DNA from: Malania oleifera
Taxonomy: Eukaryota; Streptophyta; Magnoliopsida; Santalales; Ximeniaceae
Length of the DNA stretch: 64,000 nucleotides
Assembly: GCF_029873635.1 (NCBI RefSeq)
Contig: NC_080424.1
Coordinates: forward strand, 861,501-925,500
Reading direction: 5' to 3'
Shown: positions 23,901 through 36,985 of the stretch, piece by piece
Position numbering within the stretch: position 1 is the first letter of the stretch
Layout of the letters: each line of letters opens with the position of its first letter
Notes under the pieces: generated by a model
Told to the model about the DNA's origin: nothing
Database searches by the model: none
The model's input: the letters and a program-made list of their open reading frames with translations, nothing else
Translations under genes and position numbers: made by a program

Positions 23901-26900
23901 AACGTTTTTGATCGAGTGAATTGGTGGAAAATAATTCATGTAGCCAATCCCACCTAGTAGGACTTAAGACTTGTTGTTGTTGTTGTAATATTAATATCAT
24001 TTTTTAGATTTATGTACTATATTTATATTATATTATATTATATCATATTATATTTATTTTTTATATTTATGTAGTATATATCTTATTATATTATATATAA
24101 TATTACATTATTATATTTATGTGCTTGCTTATATGTAATATACAATAGTATTATATATATTTCTATACTATATCATTATTAAAATTTTTATTATATATTA
24201 TAATTGATGATAATAAATATTTAATTTGATTTTATTTATTTTTAAGATTGAAAATAATAATATAATAAATCAATAATCATATCACAAGTATATCATAATA
24301 TTTAACATTTAATATTGTCTTATTAATTTTTATATGTTGTAACATTATTATATATAATAAAAATATTAATAACGATGATTTATCATTTATATTAAAATAT
24401 ATTATAATATTTTAAATATTAATAATGATATACAACAACAACAACAACAAAACCAAGCCTTAGTCCCACTAAGTGGGGCGGCTATATGAATAATTTTTCA
24501 CCAATTTATGCGATCATGGACCATTTCTTTTGATAGATTCAAGGATATTAAATCCTTACTCACTATCTCTTCCAAAGTTATTTTATGTGTACCCTTACCT
24601 CTTCCACTGCCCTCTACAGTAACTAAGTCACTCTTCCTCACAGGTGCACTATGTGGCCTACATTGCAAGTGTTCATACCATTTGAGTTGTCCCTCCCTTA
24701 TCTTATTTTCTATAGGAGCTACACCTAACTTACCATGAATATGTTCATTCCTTAATTTATCTTTCAATGTTATACCACTCATCCATCTAAGCATTCTTAT
24801 CTCGGTAACTTTTATTTTTTGGATATTATGTTTTTTCGTCGCCCAACATTCCAATCCATATAGCATAGCCGGTCTTATAGCTGTCCTATAAAACTTCCCT
24901 TTCAATTTTAAGGGTGTTCTAAGATCACATAACACACTTGAAGCACTTCTCTATTTTACCCAACCTGCTTTAATTCTATGCATTACATCATCTTCAATTT
25001 CTCCTTCAGCTTGCATAATGGACCCAAGGTATTGAAATCTACAAGTGCTATTTATTTCTTCATCATCAAGTTTAACTTTGTCTCCAATATTCCTCCTATC
25101 ATTACTAAAATTACATTTCATATATTTTGTTTTATTTCTACTTATCCTAAAGCCTCTAGATTCCAAAGTTTCTCTTCATAATTTTAACTCAGCCTCTACT
25201 CCGTCCCTAGTTTCGTCAATTAATACAATATCATCTGTAAACAACATACACCATGAAACCTTCTTTTGAATACTCCTAGTCAATTGGTCCATCACTAAAG
25301 CAAAAAGATAAGGACTCAAAGCAGATCCTTGATGTATTCCTATGGTAATTGGAAATTCTCTAGTTTCTCCATTTATAGTCCTTACACTAGTTATTACTCC
25401 ATCGTACATATCCTTAATGACATCGGTATACCTACAACATACACCCTTTTTTTCTAAAACCCACCATAGAACTTCCCTAGGTATCCTATCATATGCTTTC
25501 TCAAGGTCAATAAATATCATATGCAAGTCCCTCTTCTTTTCCCTAAACTTTTCCATTAATCTTCTTAAAAGATAAATAGCTTTTGTGGTAGATCTCCCAG
25601 GCATAAAACCCAATTGATTTATCATAATATTAATATTATTTTTTAAATTTATGTAGTATGTACTATGTCAATGGAACAGCAAATAGCTAAAGATTTCTTT
25701 CCTTATTTCAGCCCACAATTATTTCCTTATTTTTCCATTCATTATTTTGTACAGTTAGCATATATTTTGACAGATTATAGTTTACATAGGGCTTGACAGA
25801 TTATAGTTTACGTGTATAGGGTTAGAATCATGTTGGAACTTATTTACTTTCCATGTATAACATTCTTGTAAAGTCTATATATAATATACAGAACTCAAGG
25901 CCAAACCATTTGGCCATTTACACAATACTTTGACATGGTATCAGAGCTTGCCGACTCCTAATTTTTTTTCTCTTGATTTTTTTTTTGTCTTCTTTGTTTT
26001 GTTTTGGAGGTGTCTCTCGCTTCTGTGGCTGTCATGGGTCTATCCTCTTCTGGAATTTTTTGGTTCTCTATTTTTTCAGTATTTCTGTGACAAAGTGGCT
26101 GTCGGAACAGCTTTCTGTTGCTATTCCGGTGCTTCTTTGTCCTTGTGATTCTAGGCACAGCAGGTTTCTTGGTTTGCAATTTATTTTAGTGCAAGCAGGT
26201 CGATCGGAACAGCTTTCTGTTGCTGTTTCCTGTTGCTTCTCTGACCTTGTGATTCTCGGCACAGCATGTTTCTTGGTTCAAGATTTATTTTTTAGTGCAG
26301 GCAGGCTGTTCTTGGTTCTTTCTGTTGTTGTTTCTGGTGCTTCTCTGTCCTTGTGATTCTTAGCACAACATGTTTCTTGGTTCAAGATTTCTTTTTTAGT
26401 GCTGGCAGGTTGATCTTTTTTTTTTGTACCTATGTTGATTTAGTTTTGGGCTCTCGATTTTCTGGTAGTATTTTTCTTTTGGCACAGTTTGTTTTTTTTG
26501 GGCTTCTCGATTTTCTCCTTTCTTTAGCATGGACTTCGCACTTGTGTGTGCTAAGTTTACGGGCAACAATTATTCTACATGGGCTTTTCAATTTGAACTT
26601 TTCCTGAAGGGAAAAGATCTTTGGGGTCATATTGATGGCACAGATTGTGCACCCAATCCTGATAAATCCAAGGATTCCACAACTTGTCCTTCTTGGGCTG
26701 TGCTTGATGCCAAGGATTCAGCGGCTTGTCCTTCATGGGCTGTGCTTAATGCTCGGATTATGTCTTGGCTCGGTTGAGCCACATATTGTCCCCAACTTGC
26801 GACCTTATTGCACCGCTCAATCCATGTGGACTTATTTAAAAACAATATATCATCAAGATAACGGTGCTCGTTGTTTTCAGTTAGAGCATGCAATTGCCAT

Positions 26901-29900
26901 GTTTCAACATGACAATCGCTCCATCCAAGACTATTATTCGGCGTTTCTAACTCTTTGGAACGAATATTCTGATCTGGTTACCGTGGATGTTCCTGTTGCC
27001 TCTATTCGCATTATTCAACGTCTTCATGAGCCTAGTCGTCGTGATTAGATTCTTATGAAACTCTGCCCCGAGTATGAATTTGTTCGCTCTTCTCTGCTGA
27101 ATCACTCTCTTGTTCCTTCTATTGATGTTTGTTTTGGTGAGTTACTTCGTGAAGAACAATGGCTTAGTACTCAAGTTACTTTGACACAATCTCACGGTAG
27201 TTCAGGGTCCGTCCCTGTGGTTTATGCTGCTCAACGACGGGGATCGCCTGCACATTCTAGCACCTTGCAGTGTTTTTGTTGCAAAGAATTTGGGCATATC
27301 GCTGCTAATTGTTCCAAGAAATACTGATCTTATTGCAAGAAGAAGGGTCACATTATCAAAGGTTGTCTTATCTGCCCGCATAATCGTCAGGCCCAGGCAT
27401 TTCAGGCTTCTGTTATTGTACCCCCCACAACAACTTTTGCAGCCTCTATCTCTTCTTCAGGTGACTCCTTTGTTCCTACACCTCCTATAGCGAATTACTG
27501 CACACCCGAAATGGTGCAACAGATGCTAATTTCAGCATTATCAGCAATAGGGCTCCAAGCTAACAATTCTACTAGACTCTTGTATGTGGACATGGGTGCT
27601 TCTAATCACATGACGAATAATCCCACTACTCTGTGTCATGTTCGGCCCTATGATGGTCAATCTGCTATTCAGATTGCCAATGGTAGTTCTTTTGCCAATA
27701 GCTGCCGTCGAAGATGCATCTTCTACGTTCACTGATGTGTTTCTTGCTCCTCAGCTTTCCACGAATCTTATTTCTGTTGGTCAATTAGTTGATAACAATT
27801 GTGCTGTTAATTTTTTTGGCGATGGTTGTGTTGTGTAGGACTAGGTAATGGGGGAGTCGATCGTGAAAGGACCTAAAGTGGGGCACTTGTTTCCACTACT
27901 TTTGTCTGTTCCAGCACTTTCTCCATAGTATGGTGTGGCATCATCGGTTAGGCCATCCCAATACTCATATCTTATCTCATGTATTGAACTCCGGTTTACT
28001 TGGTAATAAAAAACGTTTTTCTTTATCTCGAGTGTGCTTGTTGGAAACTTGGTAAAAGCAAAACTCTTCCCTTCCCTTTACATGCTAGTAAAGCTTCTTA
28101 GTGCTTTGATCTTATCCATAGTGATGTTTGGGGACCTTCCCCGGTTAGTTCACATGAAAAAATTAAATACTATGTGACTTTTATTGATGATCATGGCTGA
28201 TTTACTTGGGTCTACTTTCTTCACTCTAAATCTGAGGTTTTTCGTACTTTCACTAACAATCAATTTTCTACTTCTATTAAGACATTACGCACAGATTCCG
28301 GTGGTGAATATTTGTCTACCGAGTTTCAGGCATTTTTGGCTTCTAAAGGTATTATCCATCAACGTTCATGTCCCGCTACTCAACAGAATGGAGTAGCCGA
28401 ACGCAAAAATCGTCATCTCTTAGATGTGGTACGTACTCTCTTGATGGAATCCTTTGTTCCATCATTGTTTTGGATTGAGGCTTTGAAAATTGCTACTTGA
28501 TTAATCGTTTACCTTCTCAAGTCCTCCTCATGTAGTCTCCCTATTTACTAAGCAACCTAGTTACGATAACCTCCGTACCTTTAGTTGTGTATGTTTTGTT
28601 CATTTACCTCCTAATGAGCGACATAAATTATTTGCTCAATATGTTCGATGTGCATTCTTGGGATATAATGTGTGTCAAAAGGAATTTGTTTGCTATGATC
28701 CTGTATTACATCGTACACACATTTCTAGGAATGTTACTTTATTTGAAAATCAACATTTCTTTCCTGTGTCCCCTGTACGTTCCTCTTCTATTGTGTTTCT
28801 CCCCTCCTTTGAGGAGCAGTTCTCGGATCCTCATCAAGTCAGTTCTCGTTTTAAACCAGGTATTGTGTATACACGATGCTTCCGCCCACAGTCTCTTCCG
28901 ATGGCTCATCTAATATCTGATCCTACCCCGCTCCAGTTTCAATCATTTGTAGCACCTCTAGAGCTTTTGGTACGTCGCTCTCCTTGAGTGTCTGTACCCT
29001 CGGATAGGTATGGGTTTCCCTTTTCCAGTTTTGGCAATTTTGTTTCAGTTCTTACTGCTTTATTGTCCAATTTAGATATTCCCACATCCTACTCACGTGT
29101 TGCCAACCATGATTGTTGGCGACAAGCTATGTAGGAAGAAATTGCCGCTCTAGAGGCTAGTCACACTTGGGACATTGAGCCTTGTCCTCCCACCATTGTT
29201 CCTCTGGGTTGTAATTGGGTTTACTCAGTCAAGGTCCGATTTGATGGAAGTCTGGATCGTTACAAAGTTCGCCTTGTTGCACTTGGGAATAATCAAGAAT
29301 ATGGTGTCAATTATGAAGAGAGCTTTGCTCTTATGGCTAAGATGACTAATGTTCGTACGATTCTGGCTATTGCTGCTTCCAGTAATTGGCCACTGCATCA
29401 AATGGTTGTCAAGAATGCTTTTCTTCATGGGGATCTTAAAGAGTGTATTTATATGAAGCCACCCCTGGGCTTGTTTCCCTCTTCGACTTCATATGTGTGT
29501 AAGCTTGGTTGCTCTATTTATGGTCTGAAACAAGCTCTTAGAGTTTGGTTTGATAAATTCCACACCACTTTATTACAATTTTCATTCAAGCAGAGCAAGT
29601 ATGACACTTCATCATTTCTTCGGAAATCAGACACAGGTATTGTTGTTCTTTTGATTTATGTTGATGATATTGTGATTACTAGTTCTGATTTTGCTTTACT
29701 TGCTCAACTCAAGACTCATCTCTCAGAGTCCTTTCTGTTAATGTTCGTTCAACTTGAACACGCGTAGCGGTAGCACACAATCAAACACGAAACAATCAAC
29801 AATCACTAATGCAATCACTCGATGATGAAATATACTCAAGAAGCAATCAAATAATAATAAGAAGAATAAAAAACACAACTAGAACGCACAAGATTTACGT

Positions 29901-32900
29901 GGTTCTGCAATAGCCTACGTCCATGGGAGCAGCAACCTCGGTTTCACTATGATCAATGTCAAAGCTCCCTCTAATAGGGTTACATAATGATGTTTATATA
30001 ACATCTAATGCGTACATAAGTGTTATGGTACAACTAAACTACATCTGTAGTTATTCCTTGGAGGAAAATCCTCCAGATAAGTTCAATCTACAAGCCCCCG
30101 ATTTGAAAATATGTGATTTGCGCTGATGGAAACCATCGACAGTTTGGTGATGGTTTGGAGTAGAAGAAAACTCTTTGTAGCTACTACTTGAAATCGTCGA
30201 CGGTTACACACCAAACCGTAGATGGTTTGCCCTCTGTGGCTGCACGTTGTTTCTCTCCCTTTGTCCCTTGCGTCCCGTAGCTTTCTCTGGTACATGTGAT
30301 CTGCTCTGAATATGAGCCACATCCCCAACAATCTTCACTTTGGCGAATATTCACCACCTTGGAAATCTGAAAGCATAACTGTTGCTTCACCTGGGCCTGT
30401 AGATCGAGACCTGCCTCCCCTCTAACACCTGGAGATGTAAACCAAGTCCAAGCCACGCTTGAACTTGACTGTGGTAACAGGAACTTCACCTAGCTATTAC
30501 CCAACTTCTTGAACGATCCTTCGAACCACAATGCTGCTTTGGCAGCCTCAGCCTCTGCCAAGAACTCCGATCCAGTTGTAACCAGCGCATTCTGAGACTG
30601 TACCCCGAACTTCCAATTATTAGGCCTGAGTCTGAAGCTCCACCTGCATCACAATCTCCATTCTGCTCTAGTTTATCCTGTGATACTGCAAGTCTCTTAA
30701 GTTAGAACTCCTGGAACTTCTACCTCAAGTCTCCAACTCCACTTGCACAACATGCTACTATTATTGCAGCTTTTTGGCACCCATTTAACTTCATCTACCT
30801 GAGTATGTTGTCCCATTATTTTAACACCTGAAATCATGTCTCCACCACTCGCCACCCTGTTTGCCATTGGATCACCCAGCTTGAACCTATCTTTCTTATA
30901 TACAAGAAAGATGCATTGTCTGGACAAAACACTAAGCCTAGATCCTACCTCACTTGAAACGTGCATAGCTGGACCTCCAAAGTCTACTGCATAACTAGTC
31001 CAAGCTTCTCCTGCAACTCTCCCATTTAATGATTCCTTTGGCGATTGATTAACCGAGAAACACGCCATACTTGTTGACTTCACCAAGAAGTCCCTTGCAA
31101 GCTCTACATACACCATGCCTTGTTCACAAAACTCCTTGAACACTAGCGTACTCAGCACCAATATCTGACCTGAGGAACTCTCTCCTGGTTTGGTACTCCA
31201 CCTCAGCCACAAGTTACACCTGCAAACAATTCCAACTTGTGCCGCATGAGATACCCTCAGACCTTTCGTGATAACCTCACGAAATATCCATGTCCAACCT
31301 GTGATGCTGCCCTCATGGGTCCCCAAACATCCACACCAATGCAATTAAGAATACCCACTGTTTTGTGTGTGCTTACATTATTCCCTGACTCAGAACTCTC
31401 AGTTGTAGCTCCACCTACAACTGTGTTACCTTGCAGTGCATAGAGATTCACTGCTATCTTCTATTCCTTCATCACCATCAATATGCCATCACACACCATC
31501 ATCGTCCCGCCTTTGGACTTGTAGCTATACCCGTTACAATCCAAAGCACCCAATGATATCTTGTTCTTCCGTAGATTGGGTACATGCCTCACCCTGCACA
31601 ACGTCCTTACCACACCACCATACATCTTGATCCTGATATCCCCCATTATGATAACTTTGCAAACCTCATTGTTTCCCATCAGAATGGAATCAGGACTCAC
31701 CAATCTATAAATGGTGAACCAGAATTTGTTAGGCGTCATTTGAAAAGAACATCTCGAGTTTAAGATCCAAGAACACGTGAGGCTTTCTAAACTAGATGAA
31801 ACAGTAAGCATCTCACCATCATTACTCCTTGAGTCCCCTTTTTCAACTACATTCAAGGATTTTGACGAACCCTCTTGAGCTTTTGCCTTCCTTTTCTTTC
31901 ACTCTGGACATTCCGATTTTATGTGCCCTCATTTTCCCACTTTTAAAACAACGAACATCCTTCTTCCTCCTAGACTGAGTTTTATTACCACTCGTTCCAC
32001 TCTAGGACTTGTCTTTCCCACGATCTTGATTACCTTTCTCCATGAGCCCTTCACCATGTGAACCCTCATCGATGGCCTTCTTCATTTGATGGAACCCCAA
32101 CAATGCACTTGTGATGTCCTCCAAATTCAGGATTTCTTTCCCCCAAGTTAGTGTCCTAACTAGATTCTCATACGTAGGCGACGTAGGTAGGGAATTCAGC
32201 AACATCAACGCTTTGTCCTCCTCCTCTAACTTCACATCAACTTGCCTCAGATCACTAATGATCTGATTGAATGTTTTGATGTTTTGAGTCAAGTCCAAAC
32301 CCTTCGTCATCTTAAGCCAATAAAGTTTTTGCTTGAGATACAACTTGTTCGTAATCGCCTTAGACATGTTTCGGCGCTCCAATTTCAACCAAACTACCGC
32401 CGGCGAGTCCTCATCCATGACGTGATACAACACGTCATCGGTTAGACATAACCTGATCGTGGAAACTGCCTTTGTTTCAAGCTCCTTCGAACCTGCGTGG
32501 TTTATGTCGTTCGGTTTCTTTCCATGTAATGCCCTCACCATCCCTTGTTGCACTAGCAAGTCCTTCACTGTTTGTTGCCAAAGCCCGAAATTACCAGTTC
32601 CATCGAACTTATTCACATCGAACTTAATTGAAGAGACCCCGGACATTGTAGAACCAATAGCTCTGATACCACTTGTTGATGTTTGTTCAACTTGAACACG
32701 CGCAGTGGAAGCACACAATCAAACATGAAACAATCAACAACCACGAATGCAATCACTCAATGATGAAATATACTCAAGAAGCAATCAAACAATAATAAGA
32801 AGAATAAAAAACACAACTAGAACGCACAAGATTTATGTGGTTCGGCAATAGCCTACGTCCACAGGAGCAGCAACCTCAGTTTCACTATGATCAATGTCAA

Positions 32901-35900
32901 AGCTCACCCCAATAGGGTTACATAATGATGTTTATATAACATCTAATGTGTATAGAAGTGTTCTAGTATAGCTTAACTACATCTGTAGCAATCCTTTAGA
33001 GGAAAATCCTCTAGAAAAGCCCAATATACAAGCCCCCAATTTGAAAATACGTGATCTGCGCCAACAGAAACCATTGACTGTTTGACCAATTTGGAGTAGA
33101 AGAAAACTCTTTTCAACTACTGCCTGAAACCGTCAACGGTTACACACCAAACCGTAGACGGTTTGCCCTCTGTGGCTGCACGTTGCTTCTCTCCCTTTGT
33201 CCCTCACATCATGTAGCTTTCTCCAGTACATGTGATCCGCTTTGAATATGAGCCACATCCCCGACACTTTCATATGAGAGATCTTGGGTCTCTCACATAT
33301 TTTCTTGGTCTTGATGTGCATCGTAGTCCCTTTGGTATTTCACTCGATTAACATAAGTATGCTAGTGACTTGGTGGCTACAACTAGCCTTCAGGAGGGTA
33401 CTTCTGTTGATACCCCCATGGAATTAAATGTGAAGCTTTGCAAAGAGGAGGGTGACTTACTTGCTGATCCCAGTTTATACCGGAAGTTGGTGGGTAGTCT
33501 TGTTTATCTCACCATTACTAGATCGGACATTTCCTTTGTTGTATAGCAAGTCAATCAGTTTCTTCAGACTCCTCGTCATCCTCATTTGGCTGCTATCCAT
33601 AGGATTATACGCTATGTTCAGGGCACTTTTGCCTGTGGTTTATTCTTCCCTATAGGCAATTCTACTAACCTTGCTGCTTATAGCGATGCTGATTGGGCTG
33701 TTTCTGCGGATGCACGTCGCTCCATCACTGGTTGGTGTGTGTTCTTAGGTGATGCATTGATCTCTTAGAAGAGTAAAAAGCAAGACAGAGTTTCTAGATC
33801 ATCGACAGAATCTGAATACTGGGCAATGTCTCTTGCTTGTTCTGAAATTATTTGGTTTTGAGGTTTGCTTGCTGAGCTAGATCTTTCTGAGACCGATCTT
33901 GCACCTCTACATGCCGATAATACGAGTGCTATCTAGATCACGGCCAATCCTGTCTATCATGAGCGCACGAAGCATATTGAAGTCGATTGTCATTCTATTC
34001 ATGAAGCATTTGAAGCTCGTGTTATCACTCTTCCACATATTTTCACTGAATTACAAATTGCTGATATCTTCACCAAGGCTCTCACTCGTCATCAACATGC
34101 TTCCTACGTAGCAAATTGATGCTTGTTGATCAACCCGCATCAATTTGAGTGGGGCTGTCAACGGAACAGCAAACAACAAAATATTTCTTTCCTTATTTCA
34201 GCCCACAATTATTTTCTTGTTTTTCTATTCATTGTTCTGTACAGTTGGCATATATTTTGATAGATTATAGTTTACATGTATAGGGCTTGACAAATTATAG
34301 TTTACATGTATAGGGCTAGAATCATGCTAGAACTTATTTACTTTCCTTGTATAGCATTCTTGTAATGTCTATATATAATATACAGAACTCAAGGCCAAAC
34401 CATTCAGCCATTCACACAATACTTTGACACTATATTATATTAATATGAATAATCATATTATAATATATATTGTGTTTTTTAGGGATCAAAATTTGATTCA
34501 GGAGTAAGAGTCCGGAATAAAAATATGTGGAATCCCCTGTATGCAATGGGAATTAGAATGAGATTACCGTAAAACAAACGTTAGGAATGGGAATCAACCA
34601 TTCCGATTTTGATTCCTACAGTTGACTCCCAATTACCAAAGGCCACCTAATAGACTTGGAGCTTAGTTGGTGCCTAGTGGGAAGCCAATAGGGAAAATAT
34701 TTCGTATATGTTCTTTTCTTTGGGCTTGAACTCTCTCTTCTTTTCTTCTGTAGAACTAAAGTTAGACTTGTGCTTGAGAATTTGAACCCATTTTAAACTT
34801 ATGAGCAGTTCTCAATTTCATTCTCCAAACGTTGTTTTGAGCTTTTATTTGATTAATGGAATATATAAACTTCATTGGATGCTCCTTCCATCTGGGTTAT
34901 TTTGCTACCAAGCAACTTCTCAAGAATCATGTTGAGAAAAATTAACTCAAAATATCCACTATCACTATTTGGAGGAATGAGATTGGTTGACACAAAAAAT
35001 TGAGCCCACCACGGGGATCACCTTTCACTAATGGAAAAAAAGGAGCTTGGGAGACCCCAAGTGGCCTCCAGGGTCTTTTCTGATGCTCAAGTCAAAGTTT
35101 CCCTTGGTTTTAATGCGCTATTGATTGAGGAGTTATGGTTTTTATATGAGGGTTACAACCCCTTCGTCTCTCATCTTAATTCTCTTGGAATTACACATTA
35201 TTTCATAGTGATAATCCAAATCTCTCCTTTTTTATTGACAATGACTCCTTGCAGTTGATCAATTTTGCCTCTAGACCAAATATAGGTAGGTACAACATGC
35301 CAAAGAGGCCACTTGGTAGAATGACTAAGTACAAAAGTATAGAAGGCCAAAAAGGCACAGGTTGGCAGAATGACTAGGTATAAAAAGTTAGATAGGCCTA
35401 ATGGCCCAAGTGGGAACCCAAGAGGGATTGGGGGGGGGGGGTGGTAGATTGAGTTTAATAAAATTGAAGTGCTTGATATAAAAATTTAAAGCAATTAAAC
35501 CAACCAAACAAATACACAAATGTAAAAGCACTTAAATCAAAGAGAAAGGAAGTGAGATTTACAAACCCTTTTATAGTGCTTTGGCATCCGCCCTATGTCC
35601 ACTCTTTCAAGGCATACCAATATGAGATTTCACTAACTCTCCTTGTTTTAATGGAGACCAAGGAAACCAATAGACCCTTTGTTTTTTAGAGACTAAGGAA
35701 ATCAAATTACAATCCTTGTTTTCTATGGAGACAAGGCAACTGAAACAACTAAGCTTACAAAAGAAAATTCTTCTCAAGGAAGATTTACAATTTGAGCTCA
35801 CAAAAATAATCTCTAGAGGAATAAACGAAAGATGGCTCAAGAGTTTTTTCTCTTAAAGATGAGCTAAGGAAAGCACAAAGAGAGATTAAGAGATGATGAA

Positions 35901-36941
35901 AGCAAAAAGACTTAGATATTCAGTATGGATAGCTTTTTCTCGTTCTCCAGGCTTAGGAGGGCATATATATGGAGTTTTAATGAAAACCAGCCATTTTCTG
36001 CTCGTTGGAGCCTTTTTGGCTTACAAACTGGTTGACGACTTACTAGCCATTAAGAAGAAGACCGTTGCAGGCAAAACTTTTTAGATCACTTGACCATCTT
36101 CAAGGGTCGGTTGACCACCTTTGGCCTCTGCCTAGGCTGGTTGACCACCCCTTGGAAAAAGGTCGGGGTTTAGTCTATTTTTTGTTCTACTTAGCCGATT
36201 TAGGCCCAATTGTGTTGTACCTTATATTTTCTTATAATTTTATAATATAAAGTACATTACATTTGAGAGAATAAACATACAAATGAATCAATTAAAGTTT
36301 TCAAAAACTTCTTTCAATTCTTCAACTTTAATGACTTTAATCTTGTAGAACACAACTCAAGCACAAAGCCATTAGTCCACAATAGTTTTGTTATCATCAA
36401 AACAAGCTTAATGAAATATTGGGGTTAAAATGGCCCACTTGATAGAGTGACCAAGTACAAAAATATGGAAGGCCAAATAGGCTCATTTGGCAAAATAACT
36501 GAAGTACCATAGGCCAGAATTAACACAAGTAGTAAAATAGGCCACCTCAATCACAAGACTAGAGGTGTTAACCTCGGAAATGCCCTTGAAAGAGAAGGTT
36601 GCTTTAGTCACAAGACTGGCAAAATGACCTAAATACCAAAGGCCAAAATTAGCACAAGTAGCAAAGCAGGTAATCTCAGTCACAAGATTGGAGGTGGTAA
36701 CCCTCATAAATGCCCTTGAAAGAGAAGGCTACCTCAGTCACAAGATCAAAGGTGGTAACCTTGAGAAATACCCTTAAAACAGCAAGCTACTGCCGTCGCT
36801 AAGAGATGAGGGTGTAATCTAGTGTCATGAACCAAGCTTGTTTAGGACATTATGCTTGCTTGCATAGAAAGCTCTTTAAGGGAGGGTGAGTATTCATGAA
36901 TCATTTTAAAACTCACTAGCTATTGTAAATGTGCCCCTCCC

Positions 36942-36985
<44 letters not shown>

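Larger units (their letters stand above)
19081..23990 (+). mobile_element. RTE-clade LINE, degenerate, split by two hAT-like elements
   Basis: Endonuclease remnants begin near 19140 ([27 protein letters not shown]) and reach about 20020. RT follows after the insertions: [17 protein letters not shown] near 22565, [20 protein letters not shown] at about 22835, [20 protein letters not shown] and the VDDIVFID motif near 23210. The element ends with (TTG)n at about 23971-23985, typical of RTE tails. Stops and shifts are frequent, so it is dead. The insertions 20024-21062 and 21402-22407 interrupt an otherwise continuous frame; across the second, EKWL joins RHFDKLF. The 5' limit is approximate. Confidence 0.85.
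29736..33266 (-). mobile_element. Copia C: defective Ty1/Copia element nested in Copia B, antisense
   Basis: LTRs at 29736-30330 and 32674-33266 are flanked by a perfect 5-bp target duplication CTTTC (29731-29735 and 33267-33271). The PBS lies against the right LTR (GCTCTGATACCA on the + strand at 32660-32671) and a purine tract against the left one. It is 3.5 kb long: Gag is largely open, and protease and integrase fragments remain, but RT and RNase H are almost wholly missing. Gag and LTR wording make it a relative of Copia A. Confidence 0.95.
25665..34429 (+). mobile_element. Copia B: degenerate Ty1/Copia element, sense orientation, split by Copia C
   Basis: LTRs of 271 and 274 bp (25665-25935, 34156-34429) share TGTCAA...TTTGACA ends and are about 90% identical by eye. 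The PBS TGGTATCAGAGC is at 25936-25947, and the purine tract GAGTGGGGC directly precedes the right LTR. The interior reads Gag, zinc knuckle, protease, integrase, RT and RNase H in order, with many stops. Copia C (29736-33266) lies in the RT domain. No matching target duplication is clear in the AT-rich flanks. Confidence 0.92.

Noticed and set aside
25660-34434. Target-site duplication for Copia B
   Set aside because: The flanks TACTA and CTATA share only CTA or ACTA with a shift; not an exact 5-bp repeat.
36430-36800. CRISPR-like array
   Set aside because: Units are long, imperfect and adjacent without unique spacers, in plant DNA.
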